Notes: generated from the letters alone by a model not told the origin. 64,000 nucleotides of DNA from Sphaerolaimus hirsutus (GCA_964036195.1 OZ038456.1:24095792-24159791), one strand, 5' to 3'; counted from the first letter of the stretch, positions 1 to 10,479 are shown. Numbers and translations are program-made.

Positions 1-293
1 GAGGGTGGAGATACCCTGTTTCGGATGATTTTTTTTGTTTTTTCTAAAAATCGGCATATATATATCTCGGGAATGGTATAAGATATTGAAAAAATTCTTT
101 TGCTATCATGAAGAAATAAGTGCACTTATCACAGATTCGCACTTAACTCATTTTTTTACACTTTGGTCTTTACCGACATTCGGAACTAGATGCCTCAATT
201 GAATGTGAGAGGGGCGGGGCATGCTTAGATGACGTTTACGCTTTCTTTTGTTCACTGGATTTCTGCTAATCAACCCTAACCCCCAAATACACC
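1..293. other. Unassigned AT-rich sequence
   Basis: No gene, RNA or complete element recognised. The sequence is ordinary AT-rich spacer running up to the first foldback MITE. Confidence 0.6.
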
Positions 294-492
294 CAGGGGG
301 CAGTCCCAAGCCCTGTAAAGTGTAAAGTAAAGTGTCAAATGTAAAGTCAAATGCAAAGTCAAGTGTCAATTAAAACAAAAAAGAAAAGATTTTATTACTG
401 AACTTTGCATGACAATTGACACTTTACTTTGCATTTGACTTTACATTTGACATTTAACTTTACACTTTACAGGGCTTGGGATTGGCACCAGG
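294..492 (-). mobile_element. Foldback MITE, TGTCAAATG family
   Basis: Inverted arms run from GGGGGCAGTCCCAAGCCCTG to its near-complement GGGCTTGGGATTGGCACC. Between them are many permuted words of the type AAAGTGTCAAATGTAAAGTC on one arm and their complements on the other, so the whole element can fold into one hairpin. It defines a family seen about ten times in copy 1, with one end GGCACC-like and the other CCCCC-like. It carries no coding capacity. Read on the minus strand it starts GTGCCAATCCC. Confidence 0.75.
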
Positions 493-497
493 TGGCA

Positions 498-645
498 CTC
501 CCTTACTATATAAACTGTCAAATGTCAAGGTGAGTGTCAATCAAAATAACAATCATTATTACAAAACATTTGAAATTTGACATTTTACAAATGTTTCTGA
601 CATATTGCATGACATTTGACACTTAACATGACACTTTGCAGTCTC
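498..645. mobile_element. Foldback MITE, degraded member
   Basis: Directly adjoins the previous element. The words TGTCAAATGTCAAGG on the left and ACATTTGACACTTAACATGA on the right are complementary. The ends are poorly preserved. The spacer to 894 shows nothing recognisable. Confidence 0.45.
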
Positions 646-894
646 ATATTCATCCCTCTCACATATCAACCATAACTAGATTATTTCAAGCAAAAAATTA
701 ATACAAAATTACAAACAAAAAGAAACCTCCACAGACCTGCCCCCTTTCAACAACAAATTCATGTCAGCATTGGCTCCATTCCCAGCCTCATGCAACTCAA
801 CATTTGGCTCTGTGCCAACTGGCAGCCAACAGCAATTAGGAGACACTGTTTCAGTTTCACTGCTACCGTAATCTGATGAACACTGGGCCTGGGG

Positions 895-1046
895 CTGGGG
901 GCACTCCCAAACCCTGTAGAATGCCATGTAACGTGTCAAATGTCATGCTGTATCTCAATTTTTGTTTTGCCATTTCACATGACATTTTACACTTAAAATG
1001 TCATCTGACATTTCACGGGACATTTTACAGGGTCTGGGACTGGCAC
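895..1046 (-). mobile_element. Foldback MITE with GT..AG ends on minus strand
   Basis: Same family. Read on the minus strand it begins CAG|GTGCCAGTCCCAGACC and ends GGGAGTGCCCCCAG|, so it is bounded by canonical splice dinucleotides, exactly like the intronic copy at 25845-26089. Nothing here shows that the flanks are exonic. Confidence 0.65.
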
Positions 1047-1491
1047 CTGGGGTACAGCAGAAGTAGTAGTGTTCACGTGTAGAATTTTGCCATTTTGGAC
1101 ACCATTCGTTTGGGGTGGTTGTGTGATTTCTAGCAAGCCGGTCTGGCATTTTGCGTTGTTTTGATTACTGAATTTTCGCAGCGCCAAGGGTTCCTGGGAG
1201 GAAATTTAATATCGTCTGTCATTTTGTTACTATTAGATTCAACAACCTTGTATGACATTTTATTGGAACTATTCCTAACAGTTTACAGGATCAGGGACTG
1301 CATCCAGGGACGAATTTCGCAAGTGGAATGGTCAAGAAAATATAGTGACAAGTAAAAATATTTCAGTAAGTTTAGCGAAAATCGGATTTTTTAAGTGCCA
1401 GGGATTTGTGACTCAAAAGGCTTGTCACATTCACTTAACTCAGCACTTATGACCTCACTTGCTACTCACCACATTCTTTGTAACTTTGGTT

Positions 1492-1631
1492 CCTGGGGGC
1501 AGTCCCACATTTTGTGGAGTTAGAAATTTCACTTAAAATTTTAAAAAAATTACTGAAATCTTGACATTTGGCAGGTAATTTGACAGCTTTGCATGACATT
1601 TGACACTTTACAGGGTGGGAGACTGCCGCCC
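1492..1631. mobile_element. Foldback MITE (also in copy 2)
   Basis: Left end CCTGGGGGCAGTCCC and right end GTGGGAGACTGCC are complementary. The interior carries TGACATTTGACACTTTACAG words. The copy-2 counterpart lies at about 29840-29998. Confidence 0.65.
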
Positions 1632-1821
1632 GACAACAAAAAGAGTAGGGCAAATTAAACGGCGCACCTGGTGGCTGCCGCTGGCCGTGCTGTTGCACCG
1701 ACGTGCCATACGAGGGGCTGGTCGCATATTTCCACAAAATTAGAATTGATATTTGTCTGAGTTGAAATGATTGACATTTGATTGTGACTGGATGTTTTAG
1801 TATTGGGGTTATAATTGAGAT

Positions 1822-2116
1822 TAGCATTGAAAAAGCTCTGCGAGATTTATAGTTAAAAAATATCAGAAAATCTCTGAAAATATAAGATTTTGTGAGATTT
1901 ATATTTTTTCCACGATTTTCCAGAGAGATTTAATATAATTTTATTTTTGAGAGATTTTCTGAGATTTTTTAAAATATCAGAAAATCGTTCAAATTCTGAT
2001 ATTTATATTTTTTTCCAGGTTGTTGAGGGCGATTTAATTATATTTTATTCTTGAGAGATTTTCTGAGATAATATTTAATTATATTTTCCAAAAATTGACG
2101 ATCCTTTTCAATGCTA
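1822..2116. mobile_element. hAT-like MITE, TAGCATTG ends, copy-1 private
   Basis: Terminal inverted repeat TAGCATTGAAAAAG / CTTTTCAATGCTA, flanked by the 8-bp TSD ATTGAGAT (1814-1821 and 2117-2124). The empty site is in copy 2 at 30182-30189. The interior is made of AT-rich words such as GAGAGATTTTCTGAGATT, repeated several times. Related copies without both ends lie at about 7850-7990, 11770-12016 and 23755-24002. Confidence 0.85.
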
Positions 2117-2125
2117 ATTGAGATA

Positions 2126-2572
2126 CCGTATTTCCTCGAAATACCCCCCCTTGAAATACCCCCCTCGTTTGACCCCCCCCTCTCGGGACCACTATGAAAC
2201 AATCACCCCCCCCCCTCGAAATACCCCCCCCCCAAATTGAGTGTAAAGGGAATGTACATGACAATAACTGTAGTTTGTGTTCTGTGTACTGCAGAACACG
2301 TTAAAACAATGTCGGTGTCACGTTACAACAGTGTACATACCATCTACATACTAATATTAGTCTACTGAACCTTATTAATGGCGGTTTTTGTTGCATTTTT
2401 CGACGTCTGCGTACGTTTCAGACGACAATTTTGTACTTGGTTTTCAAAAATTTCCTTGTGAAATAATAACCCCCCCCCCTCGAAATACCCCCCCCCTCGT
2501 TAAACCCCCCCCCCCCCTCTCGGGACCACTATGAAACAATCACCCCCCGGGGGGTATTTCGAGGAAATACGG
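2126..2572. mobile_element. TA-inserting C/G-run MITE, copy-1 private
   Basis: Ends CCGTATTTCCTCGAAATA and its complement TATTTCGAGGAAATACGG are flanked by TA at 2124-2125 and 2573-2574. Copy 2 has the undivided TA near 30189. Runs of C broken by CTCGAAATA lie at both ends, and GTACATGACAATAACTGTAG lies in the centre. The TA target points to the Tc1/mariner group. No transposase is present. Confidence 0.88.
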
Positions 2573-2584
2573 TAGTCATGTGTT

Positions 2585-2752
2585 TGGGGGCACTCCTAGA
2601 TTCAGTAAAATACCCTGCAAAATGTCAAATATCATGTAAATATGCAGTGTAAAGTGGCAAATATTGTTTGCCGCTTTACAAGGCACTTCACTTTAAACAC
2701 TTTGCACGGCAATTGACATTTTACAGGGCATTTTACTGGGAGTCGCCCTGGG
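2585..2752. mobile_element. Foldback MITE
   Basis: Starts GGGGGCACTCCTAGATTCAG and ends TTACTGGGAGTCGCCCTGGG. The arms are complementary with ATTTTGCAGGG/CCCTGCAAAAT words. The counterpart in copy 2 is at about 30205-30368. Confidence 0.65.
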
Positions 2753-2916
2753 TGTAATACTACAACTGGATAAGTGACATGAAACGTGTAAAGCAAGTCA
2801 AGTGACGCTAAAACTTCAAAACACTTCAAAAGCAAGTATTGTCGTTAAAAATGCACTTGTCAGTGATAAGCTCACTTAGCACTTGTCACTTTTTGCCCCA
2901 TTAGCGAAATTGTCTG

Positions 2917-3098
2917 ACACCTCCCGCACCTTGTAAAGTTTAAAGTCCTGTATCAAATGTCGTGTAAAATGTTAATCAAAAAGAGTTTTTACTGAACTTT
3001 TGACGCTTGACAAATTTGTATGACATTTTAAATACATGACATTCGATGACATTTGACACATTTCACTTTACACTTTACATGTGCGGGACTGGCACCTG
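2917..3098. mobile_element. Foldback MITE
   Basis: Starts CACCTCCCGCACCTTGTAAA and ends TTTACATGTGCGGGACTGGC, with complementary arms and ACATTTGACAC words inside. The counterpart in copy 2 lies at about 30510-30682. Confidence 0.65.
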
Positions 3099-3439
3099 CT
3101 AAAACTCGCAAATTTGCATGCAACAAATTCATGAAAACACGATAATTTCTGGGGGGAAATGGGGCGATTATTATTTATAACATCACAACGACTGCGGTGC
3201 ACTGCGATTTTACAAACTTAAAATTGTACAAAATTTGCATAATCCAGTTTGTAAAATTTACGCGGAAATGGCGCAAAGACGCACTCGAGCTGAAAATTGA
3301 ATTCAAAATTGAATTTACTCTAATATTTTCTCGCTATAGTCAGTTGTGCGAATCTGACTACTCGCAGATCTGGTTATTCCATATGCATTCATCAAGTAAG
3401 AATCACGTCTACAGCTCGCTGCGGCATACGCTAACCTAC

Positions 3440-3803
3440 CGTAAACTCTCGAATATTTCCCCTTGGGCTTTTATTTTTTCGACGTTTTCGGACGTTTTGG
3501 GGTTATGGGGGGGGGGTGATTTTGTTCTTCGAACTAATCGAGAGTATATGGTACCGTATTTGATGGGGGGTGATTGTTTCATAGTGCTCCCGAGAGGGGG
3601 GGGGGGGTTAAACGAGGGGGGGTATTTCGACGGGGGGGGGGTGATTGTTTCATAGTGGTCTCGAGAGGGGGGGGTTGGTCAAACGAGGGGGGGTATTTCG
3701 ACGGGGGGGGGGGGTGATTGTTTCATAGTGGTCTCGAGAGGGGGGGGTTGGTCAAACGAGGGGGGTATTTCGAGGGGGGGGGTATTTCGAGGAAATACGG
3801 TAC
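3440..3803. mobile_element. Nested C/G-run MITE fragments
   Basis: A left end TACCGTAAACTCTCGAATA is followed by several G runs (GGGGGGTATTTCGACGGGGG) and a right end TTTCGAGGAAATACGGTA at 3783-3803. The block GATTGTTTCATAGTG..CTCGAGAGGGG is repeated three times in copy 1 and twice in copy 2 (31010-31305), so the copies differ by unit number. The open frame across it is a product of the repeat. Confidence 0.7.
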
Positions 3804-3814
3804 ATGTAGCAACA

Positions 3815-4200
3815 TGTATAATTATATGTAAAAATGCTAAAATAGCCATATTTCACCGTTTTTTTCACCTGACAATTTTTCAAGTGATGTTAAAATATGA
3901 GTGAAGTGAAAAAGTTCACTAATGTCATTGCGCAACTTTTTTACACTTCACTCATATCTGAAAATCACTTGAAAAAGTGTCAAGTGAAAAAAACGGGCAA
4001 ATGTGCGTAACGGGCAGATGTGCGTATCAGTGCACCCTCGTAAAAAACGCCCCTTGACCCCCGCCAAAAATCTGATGTAAAAGTGGCTCCCCATGGGATA
4101 TTTTGGAGAACTTACGGTAGACGGATATAGTCCATGCATAATGCATTTTGCATGGGCGTTACGCATTGCACTACGTGTGTTTACATGCATTTCTGCATTT
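3815..4200. repeat. Inverted repeat around ACTTCACTCATAT
   Basis: CCGTTTTTTTCACCTGACAA (3857-) and its complement at 3960-3995 form a long hairpin centred on TTGCGCAACTTTTTTACAC. Next comes GGGCAAATGTGCGTAACGGG, the subterminal word of the TACGCACAAA MITE family. A related hairpin is inside 44557-45036. Copy 2 has it at 31305-31500. Confidence 0.6.
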
Positions 4201-4353
4201 ACCTTCCTGAGATTAGGTTCTTATGTTTTTTTCTTCATATTTTGAAGCGCTATTCATAATTATTTGGACAGGAGAGGAAAGTCTCGCTTTGTTAGGTAAT
4301 ATTTGTAAAATGCCGTGTATAAATATGTTTAGAAAAATGCACGGGAAAATAAC

Positions 4354-4360
4354 TAAAATA
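4354..4360. other. Candidate transposon excision footprint
   Basis: Copy 1 reads TA-AAA-TA exactly where copy 2 has a 620-bp element between two TA dinucleotides (31864-32483). Excision of Tc1/mariner elements commonly leaves both TA copies with two or three extra bases. The middle bases do not exactly match the element end (AAG), so this is an inference. Confidence 0.4.
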
Positions 4361-4829
4361 CAAAACTAAATTTTGACCGTGTTTATCGTTTTACGTTTAA
4401 CGTAACTTGACGGGGTGCGGGACTGGCCGCATGTAGTAGTGTGGCCCTGTAAAAACTTCGATGGTTTGAAAATGACCAATTTATTTCCTCAAAAAGAGCC
4501 CCAAAATAGTGAATATGAAAATGAATAAATAGCCCTGAAAATTGACTGAAAATTCTCCGATAAACAAATTCAAACATCTTTGGATATATTTTACTTATAA
4601 AATACACATTGCACAAACCATCGTGCCTAGCTAAAAACATACTCAATGCTTCTCGAAGAAAAATATTGGACATAAATTGCCGAGACAAGACGCCCTCATA
4701 AAATATTGTATTCTAATTTCATGCTCAAACACAATCAAAAACCGCCGGGGCCAATAAAAATGATAAGAGGGGCGACTGAATACAAATTTGCCGCTTTATA
4801 GCTAGCTATTTGAGTGTACTGGTGCATAG

Positions 4830-5302
4830 TAATGTGAAAAGCGCCATGACTTTTGGCGCCAAGTGCCAGACAGTCATGGCGCTTTTCCGACCACAGCACC
4901 GAGCGCCAATGCGCCTGGTGCCAGTCCCGTCTCTGGCGCTTCTTTTCCTATGGAGCCATTGGCGCTTGACGCCTAGTGTCATAAAAGCGACATGGCGCTG
5001 GCGCCTGGCTCTAGCGCCAAAGCAAAAGGCGCCAATGGCGCCACAGCAAAAGGCGCCTGGCGGCATGCCCATGAAAAGCGACATGGCACTTTTGGCGCTC
5101 GGCGCTATTTTTGACCGGCGCCAGGAAGAAAACGCCTGGCGCTGGCACTTGACGCTAGCGCCAAAGCAGAAAGCGCCATGACGCTTCTGGCGGTTGGAGC
5201 CTATTTGCTCTGGCGCCATTGGCGCTTGGCGCTGGGTGTCGGAAAAGCGCCATGACGCATTTGGCACTTGGCGCAAAACTTCTGGCGCTTTTCACATCAT
5301 TA
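4830..5302. mobile_element. GCGCC-array hAT-like element
   Basis: Ends TAGTAATGTGAAAAGCGCC and GGCGCTTTTCACATCATTA are inverted repeats. The interior is an unusually GC-rich array of overlapping palindromes (GGCGCC, TGGCGCTTGGCGC, CATGGCGC). Copy 2 has a shorter, rearranged version at 32948-33085. Open frames run through it on both strands, but they only reflect the stop-poor repeat. Confidence 0.65.
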
Positions 5303-5540
5303 GTCCCGAACCATGTAAAGTGTAAAGTTAAATGTCAAATGTCCTGTAAAATGTCATACAAATAGTGGACATAAATTGCCAGTGTGTCAAAATTTCACTT
5401 ATAACAAAATTTTTTGTTTGTTTTGATTGACATTTCATTAATTCTCCACTTAAAATTTGCCGTGATTTAAAAGCTAATTCCTTAATACATAACTTGGCGT
5501 TGGCACTTAACTTTACACCTTACAGTGTGCGGGACTGCCC
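5302..5540. mobile_element. Foldback MITE
   Basis: AGTCCCGAACCATGTAAAGT at the left is complementary to ACTTTACACC..GTGCGGGACT at the right. The interior has GTCAAATGTCCTGTAAAATG words. Copy 2 has it at about 33090-33312. Confidence 0.6.
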
Positions 5541-5574
5541 TTAGGGATAACTCACGACAAGCGTCAATTTCGCC

Positions 5575-5728
5575 ATGAAATTTGCAGCCTTGGCGCCAGC
5601 GTTAGGCGCTGTTCTTTCTGACACCATTAAAAAATGGCGCAAGGCGCCAAAACAGCCATACCGAGTACCAATAACGCCACGGAAAAATGGCGCCAAGCAC
5701 AGTGGCGCTTTTACATCACTGTCAATAC
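5575..5728. mobile_element. GCGCC-array fragment
   Basis: Contains TTGGCGCCAGCGTTAGGCGC and ends GTGGCGCTTTTACATCACT, the TAGTGATG-family right end. The copy-2 version is about 33330-33588. Confidence 0.55.
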
Positions 5729-6210
5729 TGAAAATAGTATATTTTAGATAGATTTTATTCGAGAAAGGAACATTGAAAATGTTTACAGTTTACGTGTTTA
5801 CAGAATGTGTTTGATTAAATTTGTCACGTTCATTTTGCTAAAAGATATTCACAAATACAAATACAAATAACAGTGACAAAGCCTTGAAATATTCATGAAG
5901 TTTTGAACAAAATCAAAAACATTATTTTCAAACAAAAACAAAGTATTTTAGACAGGCCATACAATACATTTTACCTGTGCATTGTACACTTAACTTCAAA
6001 CACATTTTGCATTATAAATATAACCCAACAATGTAGATGTTTGATAAATTGAGATGGGTATATCATGGAACCATTGAAGGGTAATATATTTGGTGCCAGG
6101 CATATGAATAAGTGTATATTGATGGATCATGTTTGTGAGGCCCACATGAAAGTGACATTGAAAATTTTGTTTCAAACTGATACTGATGTATTTGGGGGAA
6201 CTATAATAAG
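5729..6210. other. Unassigned AT-rich spacer
   Basis: No gene or complete element seen. Short open frames here have no coding-like composition. Shared with copy 2 (about 33590-34088). Confidence 0.6.
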
Positions 6211-6212
6211 TA

Positions 6213-6421
6213 CCATATTTTCTCAAATAGTTCCCCCGGGGACCTATTTTTTCCACCGACTTTTTTGAGGGGGGCTATTCAAGGGCGGAATTATTTGTTG
6301 TCAAAATTTTCAAGCACAGTTCTTTCAATTTATTTCACACAACATTCATGTTTGATGAAACAACATGCTATTCTGGTTCAAATTATACGAGGGGGAAACT
6401 ATTTATACGAGAAAATAACGG
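6213..6421. mobile_element. TA-inserting MITE, short variant
   Basis: Ends CCATATTTTCTCAAATAG and ACGAGAAAATAACGG are imperfect inverted repeats flanked by TA (6211-6212, 6422-6423). The C/G tracts GTTCCCCCGGGG and GAGGGGGGCTATTCAAGGG lie near one end. Present in both copies (copy 2 about 34090-34294). Confidence 0.7.
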
Positions 6422-6577
6422 TATACAAATTTATGTATGAGCTATCTAGGAGGCGTTACCATAATATTGTCATGAATAGTGATACTATTAGATATTAAAT
6501 ATAATGTGATACATTATCCTACAAAAAGCATTGTGAGGGAAAAATGGAATATGGTAGATTGAGTATAGTGTAAAGTG

Positions 6578-7270
6578 CAGAGTTGTTAAAATACCGGTAT
6601 TTTTGGAAAGTGTAAGTGTAAGTGTAAATACACTTTCCAAATTTTGAGTATGGATACCAAAAGTGTAAGGTATTTTAAAAATACCTAGGAAAGTGTAAAA
6701 AAGTGTACATGTAAAAAATTTTTTAGAGAGAGCTCATACTGTTGAGCATTAGAAAACACCGCTGTTTTCACCTTTAGATCAATTTATTTGTCAGTTTAAT
6801 GCATTATTTCACATTTTACTGCCTTTTATGAAACATTTCAGACTGTAACAAATACTGTAGTGGTATGAAGTTCCCTAATAATGGCTCTTTTTCAGTGTTG
6901 ATATTTTACTGATAAGGCAATGCGATACACACTGTTTAAATGCAAGAATGGACATGCAGCAAATGTCAATGCAAAAGCCAGTTCAAAAGCTGGTGAATTT
7001 CAATTGATCGTGTCCTTTTTACAAAAGTATGATGAACAGTTATTGAACAGTTTAAGTGCAGTTATTTTTTGTACATGACCCTATTTTATGTATTCTCAAA
7101 AGCATAAAACAGGGCCATCTGAAAGAAAAAAATACACTTTCTGTACCCGGGTATTTTGCTCAGGAAAGTGTAAAAAAGTGTATGGGTATTTTATGAAAGT
7201 TTAAGTGTAAATATAAATACCCATTTACCCAGGTATTTCAGGTAAGTGTAAATACACTTTCGCAACTCTG
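6578..7270. mobile_element. hAT-like MITE, CAGAGTTG ends, copy-1 private
   Basis: Perfect terminal CAGAGTTG / CAACTCTG and 8-bp TSD GTAAAGTG (6570-6577, 7271-7278). Copy 2 holds the single empty site at 34439-34446. Subterminal words are AAGTGTAAGTGTAAATACAC and TACCCGGGTATTT. The centre carries a small hairpin TTTTATG..CATAAAA. No transposase frame. The same family is at 24149-24652, 25004-25688 and 47104-60598. Confidence 0.92.
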
Positions 7271-7278
7271 GTAAAGTG

Positions 7279-9393
7279 TGAATTGAACAAAGTGCACCTG
7301 TATTTTATGAGTCAAATACACATTGTATGGCAGCTTCAATGAAAAAAAAATATTTCATAACAAGTTGTGTGTCCATTGTAAATACAGCACAGAAAAAGTT
7401 TTGCAAAAATACTTTCCTACTCAGTTGAAGTATTTTTGATTCACACTACAAATAATCCATTATCTATCATTTTATATTATGAGTCACACAGGATTTATTC
7501 ATTAATTATGTGTATATAATGAATACACATACATATAATCTATACCCACACGTAAATCTAATAATCTAAGCTCAAAATATAAGTCCAAATAAATGCAACT
7601 AAATACCTACAGAATTAGCAGAGACAGTGACCTCAGACAGATGAAATTAAACATTGAACATGGCAAAGTGCAAATGATATGTTTAAGTTTGTTCAGATTT
7701 GGATACTGGAAAGCGATGATAATGGGGGATATTTGAGAACGTATAATAAAAATAATAGAAGGAATGAAAGAAAAGAAAATGTAAAAGAAAATATAGTTCG
7801 AGCTCTCTTGAGGAACCTTGAAAAATATACATTGATACGAATGTTATTTTTTGAGATATTTTCTGATTTTTCTTTAATTTCAGGAAAATCTCCCAAGAAA
7901 ATCTTATTAAATCTCTCTGGAGAATCCAGCAAAAGATATTACTGTCTTAAATTTTTTTATTTTCCTGATATTTGCTAATGTAATTTTCCCAAAAATATTT
8001 TAAATGGAAATCATGGAATGCAAAATAAAAGCGCGTTTGCACCCGCCACATACATAGGATTCAAGATAATTCATTCTAAATATATACAGCATTCAAATAT
8101 TGCAAAATTGTTTATTTTTCAAATGACTCGTTAAAATTAATCACTGACACATCACAAATAGCACATACCTAATCATTTAATCCAGTCGCAAAAAAAATTC
8201 TTCCATGCGTCAATGCATCAAAGTAATATTTAAAAGGTCATTAGTAGGTCACTAATACCTAAGTATTTTATTTATGAGTTATCATGTTCCCGTTCTTACA
8301 CTTTAATAGGGTGATTATGGATGCAAAACATTTAGCGATTTTTTTATTTAAATACGTCAATGTGGTATTTTATCATCAATTAGCCACAATACCTAATTAC
8401 TGTTTTTGCATGTTGTTGTTCTTGCTTTTGCACGTACGGGTGTTTTGGAGCTTGTTTTACTGCAAAATTTATACCTATTCTTTTTGATTGAAACAGACTG
8501 TATTATGAAAGAATAAAGCGTTTTACATCAAATTTGAAATTTTATCCTGGGACAGAGAACTATTTCAACTGAAAATTCCAGACAAATATACATAAATACA
8601 TATCCATTTAAGTAATTTTTGTGTATATTTAAAGATAGTCATGAATAATAAAGTTCATTCAGCAGTGAGCAATGTAAAATATATATACCTAGGTATTTAT
8701 TCCAATGACCGCACGCACACTTCACAATGAAATCTACTATGAAATCTACTATACCTATAAATACTATGTGACAAAAAAATTTGAAATGTGTTATCTATAG
8801 TCTCATTACATTGTTCTCACCATCACTAAATGTCGCAAAACTTGTCACAAAAAATAATTCATCAAAATAAGGTATCAAACAATATACAGCGCGCAGACAT
8901 ATCCGTAAAAACACACACAAACCCGGTTAAAGTGAGAACATTCCTAGCCAATCAACACTTTCATCATTGCACATAACAGAATGCTCCATTTGGCACATCA
9001 CGCACAGTTACGCGGTGCAGTGCGTTCAAAACACACGCACTGTATGCAGTGCACGCACAACTAGGGGTGGGAACCCGACCCGGAACCGGAAATACTAGTG
9101 ATGGTTGGAGTAGCTGGTCAAGACCCGGATTGTGAAGGGTGAATTAGGGCGTGGAAATGTTTTGCATTTTTGTCATTCATAAAAGTTACGTAAAAGAGGA
9201 CACTCACAGACAATGTCAAATATTATGCAGTGTCAAAAGTCATGTAAAAAGCGCTCGAAAGTGTCAAACGACTTGTAAGAAAAATAAAATTTCACATCTT
9301 ATATACTCCAAGGTATCTTACACGACTTTTGACATTTTGCCTAACATTTTACAAATTTGTATCACATTTTAAATGACACTTTAGTACACTTTA
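7279..9393. other. AT-rich spacer without recognised genes
   Basis: Holds a fragment of the GAGATTTTCTGAGATT MITE interior (about 7850-7990) and otherwise unique AT-rich DNA. Copy 2 carries it at about 34447-37714 with three extra TA MITEs. The short frames are not supported by homology or splice context. Confidence 0.6.
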
Positions 9394-9512
9394 CCTTACA
9401 CCAGACCTGTAAAGTGTAAAGTAGAGCGTCAATTTTGTTTCGTTCTGATTGGCATTCTACATGACATTTAACACTTTACTTTACACTTTACCGGGTCTGC
9501 GACTGCCCCAGG
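9394..9512. mobile_element. Foldback MITE
   Basis: CACCAGACCTGTAAAGTGTA at the left pairs with TACACTTTACCGGGTCTGCG at the right, a short compact hairpin of the TGTAAAGTG family. Copy 2 has it at about 37715-37832. Confidence 0.6.
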
Positions 9513-9572
9513 TACCCGCCCAGTCACAAAAACCCGGATTCTAATTCCGGGTCACCTTCCAATCCCCCCACG

Positions 9573-10167
9573 TAGGGCTCGAAACTCGATTTTTTTCAAA
9601 CTCGAGTTTGAGTCGCAACCCCAAATTTTTTCCGGTCGAGTCGGCGAGTCGAGTCAGGCAAGACACTGAAAAGTCGAGTCGAGTCTGGCAAAAATCTCGA
9701 GTCTCGAGTCGAGTCGGATGCATTACTTTTTGGTATGACCATTGCAGATATTTTTGATACTGGTTTCTCTTCCAATGTTTTCACACACACTTAATGAAGT
9801 TTAAATGCCAACAGTTCATTTAAATATCAAGATAAAGCAAAAATAGAACTTTTTATCACTCATGTTGCTACAAATAAAGTTGCAAAAATAAAATCAGACT
9901 ACAGATGGATAATTAACATCTTTTACAGCATTTTTTTGGATCAGTGCCAACATTGTGCAATGCATTTGAGGTGGTGTGTATATCATGGTTGGTGTGTGTA
10001 TTTCATTATGTAGAATTGTATGGTAACAAGAAATTTGAGTTTTAACCCCATTCAATACATACGTCAAGCCAATCGACAATATATCACGCATGTCGGTCAG
10101 ACGAGTCGAGTCGGTACCCTGTTTTACCCTCGAGTCACGAGTCGAGTCGAGTCGAGTTCGAGCCCTA
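9573..10167. mobile_element. hAT-like MITE, TAGGGCTCGAA ends, copy-1 private
   Basis: Ends TAGGGCTCGAAACTCGA and TCGAGTTCGAGCCCTA with 8-bp TSD CCCCCACG (9565-9572, 10168-10175). Copy 2 has the empty site at 37881-37888. Both subterminal regions are arrays of GAGTCGAGTC and its complement, which also gives tandem open frames that I do not call genes. Confidence 0.92.
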
Positions 10168-10175
10168 CCCCCACG

Positions 10176-10375
10176 GCCGGAATGCAAAGCAGGCGGCGCT
10201 GCACAAACTGAATTGCTTTCTTGTGCGGCGGCAGAGTTGCGGGTTGGCGCGCCGCAGTTTGCACTTCCCCTTGCATGGACACCCTGTGCAGCGGGGGAAG
10301 ACCGGTGTTGTGCCACTTTTGGGTGGGGGGGGTTGGAGGTGCAGAGTATCCAGCGACTGGATACTCTGCACATGC
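10176..10375. other. GC-rich island with short perfect hairpin
   Basis: The only GC-rich single-copy-like stretch between MITEs, kept in both copies (37889-38088). It ends in CAGAGTATCCAG-CGA-CTGGATACTCTG, a 12-bp perfect stem with a 3-base loop. A Cys- and Arg-rich frame of 68-75 codons on the minus strand is open in both copies, with few differences. I do not recognise a protein family and cannot tell a gene from the remains of an element. Confidence 0.4.
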
Positions 10376-10479
10376 AGTTATTTATGTTTTAGATTGCTAT
10401 AGAATGATAAGTAAGGAATGAAACTCGTGTTAAATGAGAAAAAACTTTACTCTTGTTATGATGTAAGCATGCAGATATA

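Noticed and set aside
3197..3655. 152-codon + strand frame
   Set aside because: Its second half is G-run MITE sequence translated as Gly-rich repeats, and the copy-2 equivalent is altered by changes in run length.
4806..5276. Long minus-strand frame (156 codons) and a + strand frame over the same bases
   Set aside because: Both arise because the GCGCC palindrome array lacks stop codons. The array is rearranged in copy 2.
7679..7978. 99-codon frame
   Set aside because: AT-rich Lys/Phe/Ile-heavy translation overlapping a TAGCATTG-family fragment. The frame is split by a MITE in copy 2.
9596..10150. Arrays of GAGTCGAGTC as a coding repeat or microsatellite
   Set aside because: They are the subterminal repeats of the hAT-like MITE 9573-10167, with an empty site in copy 2.
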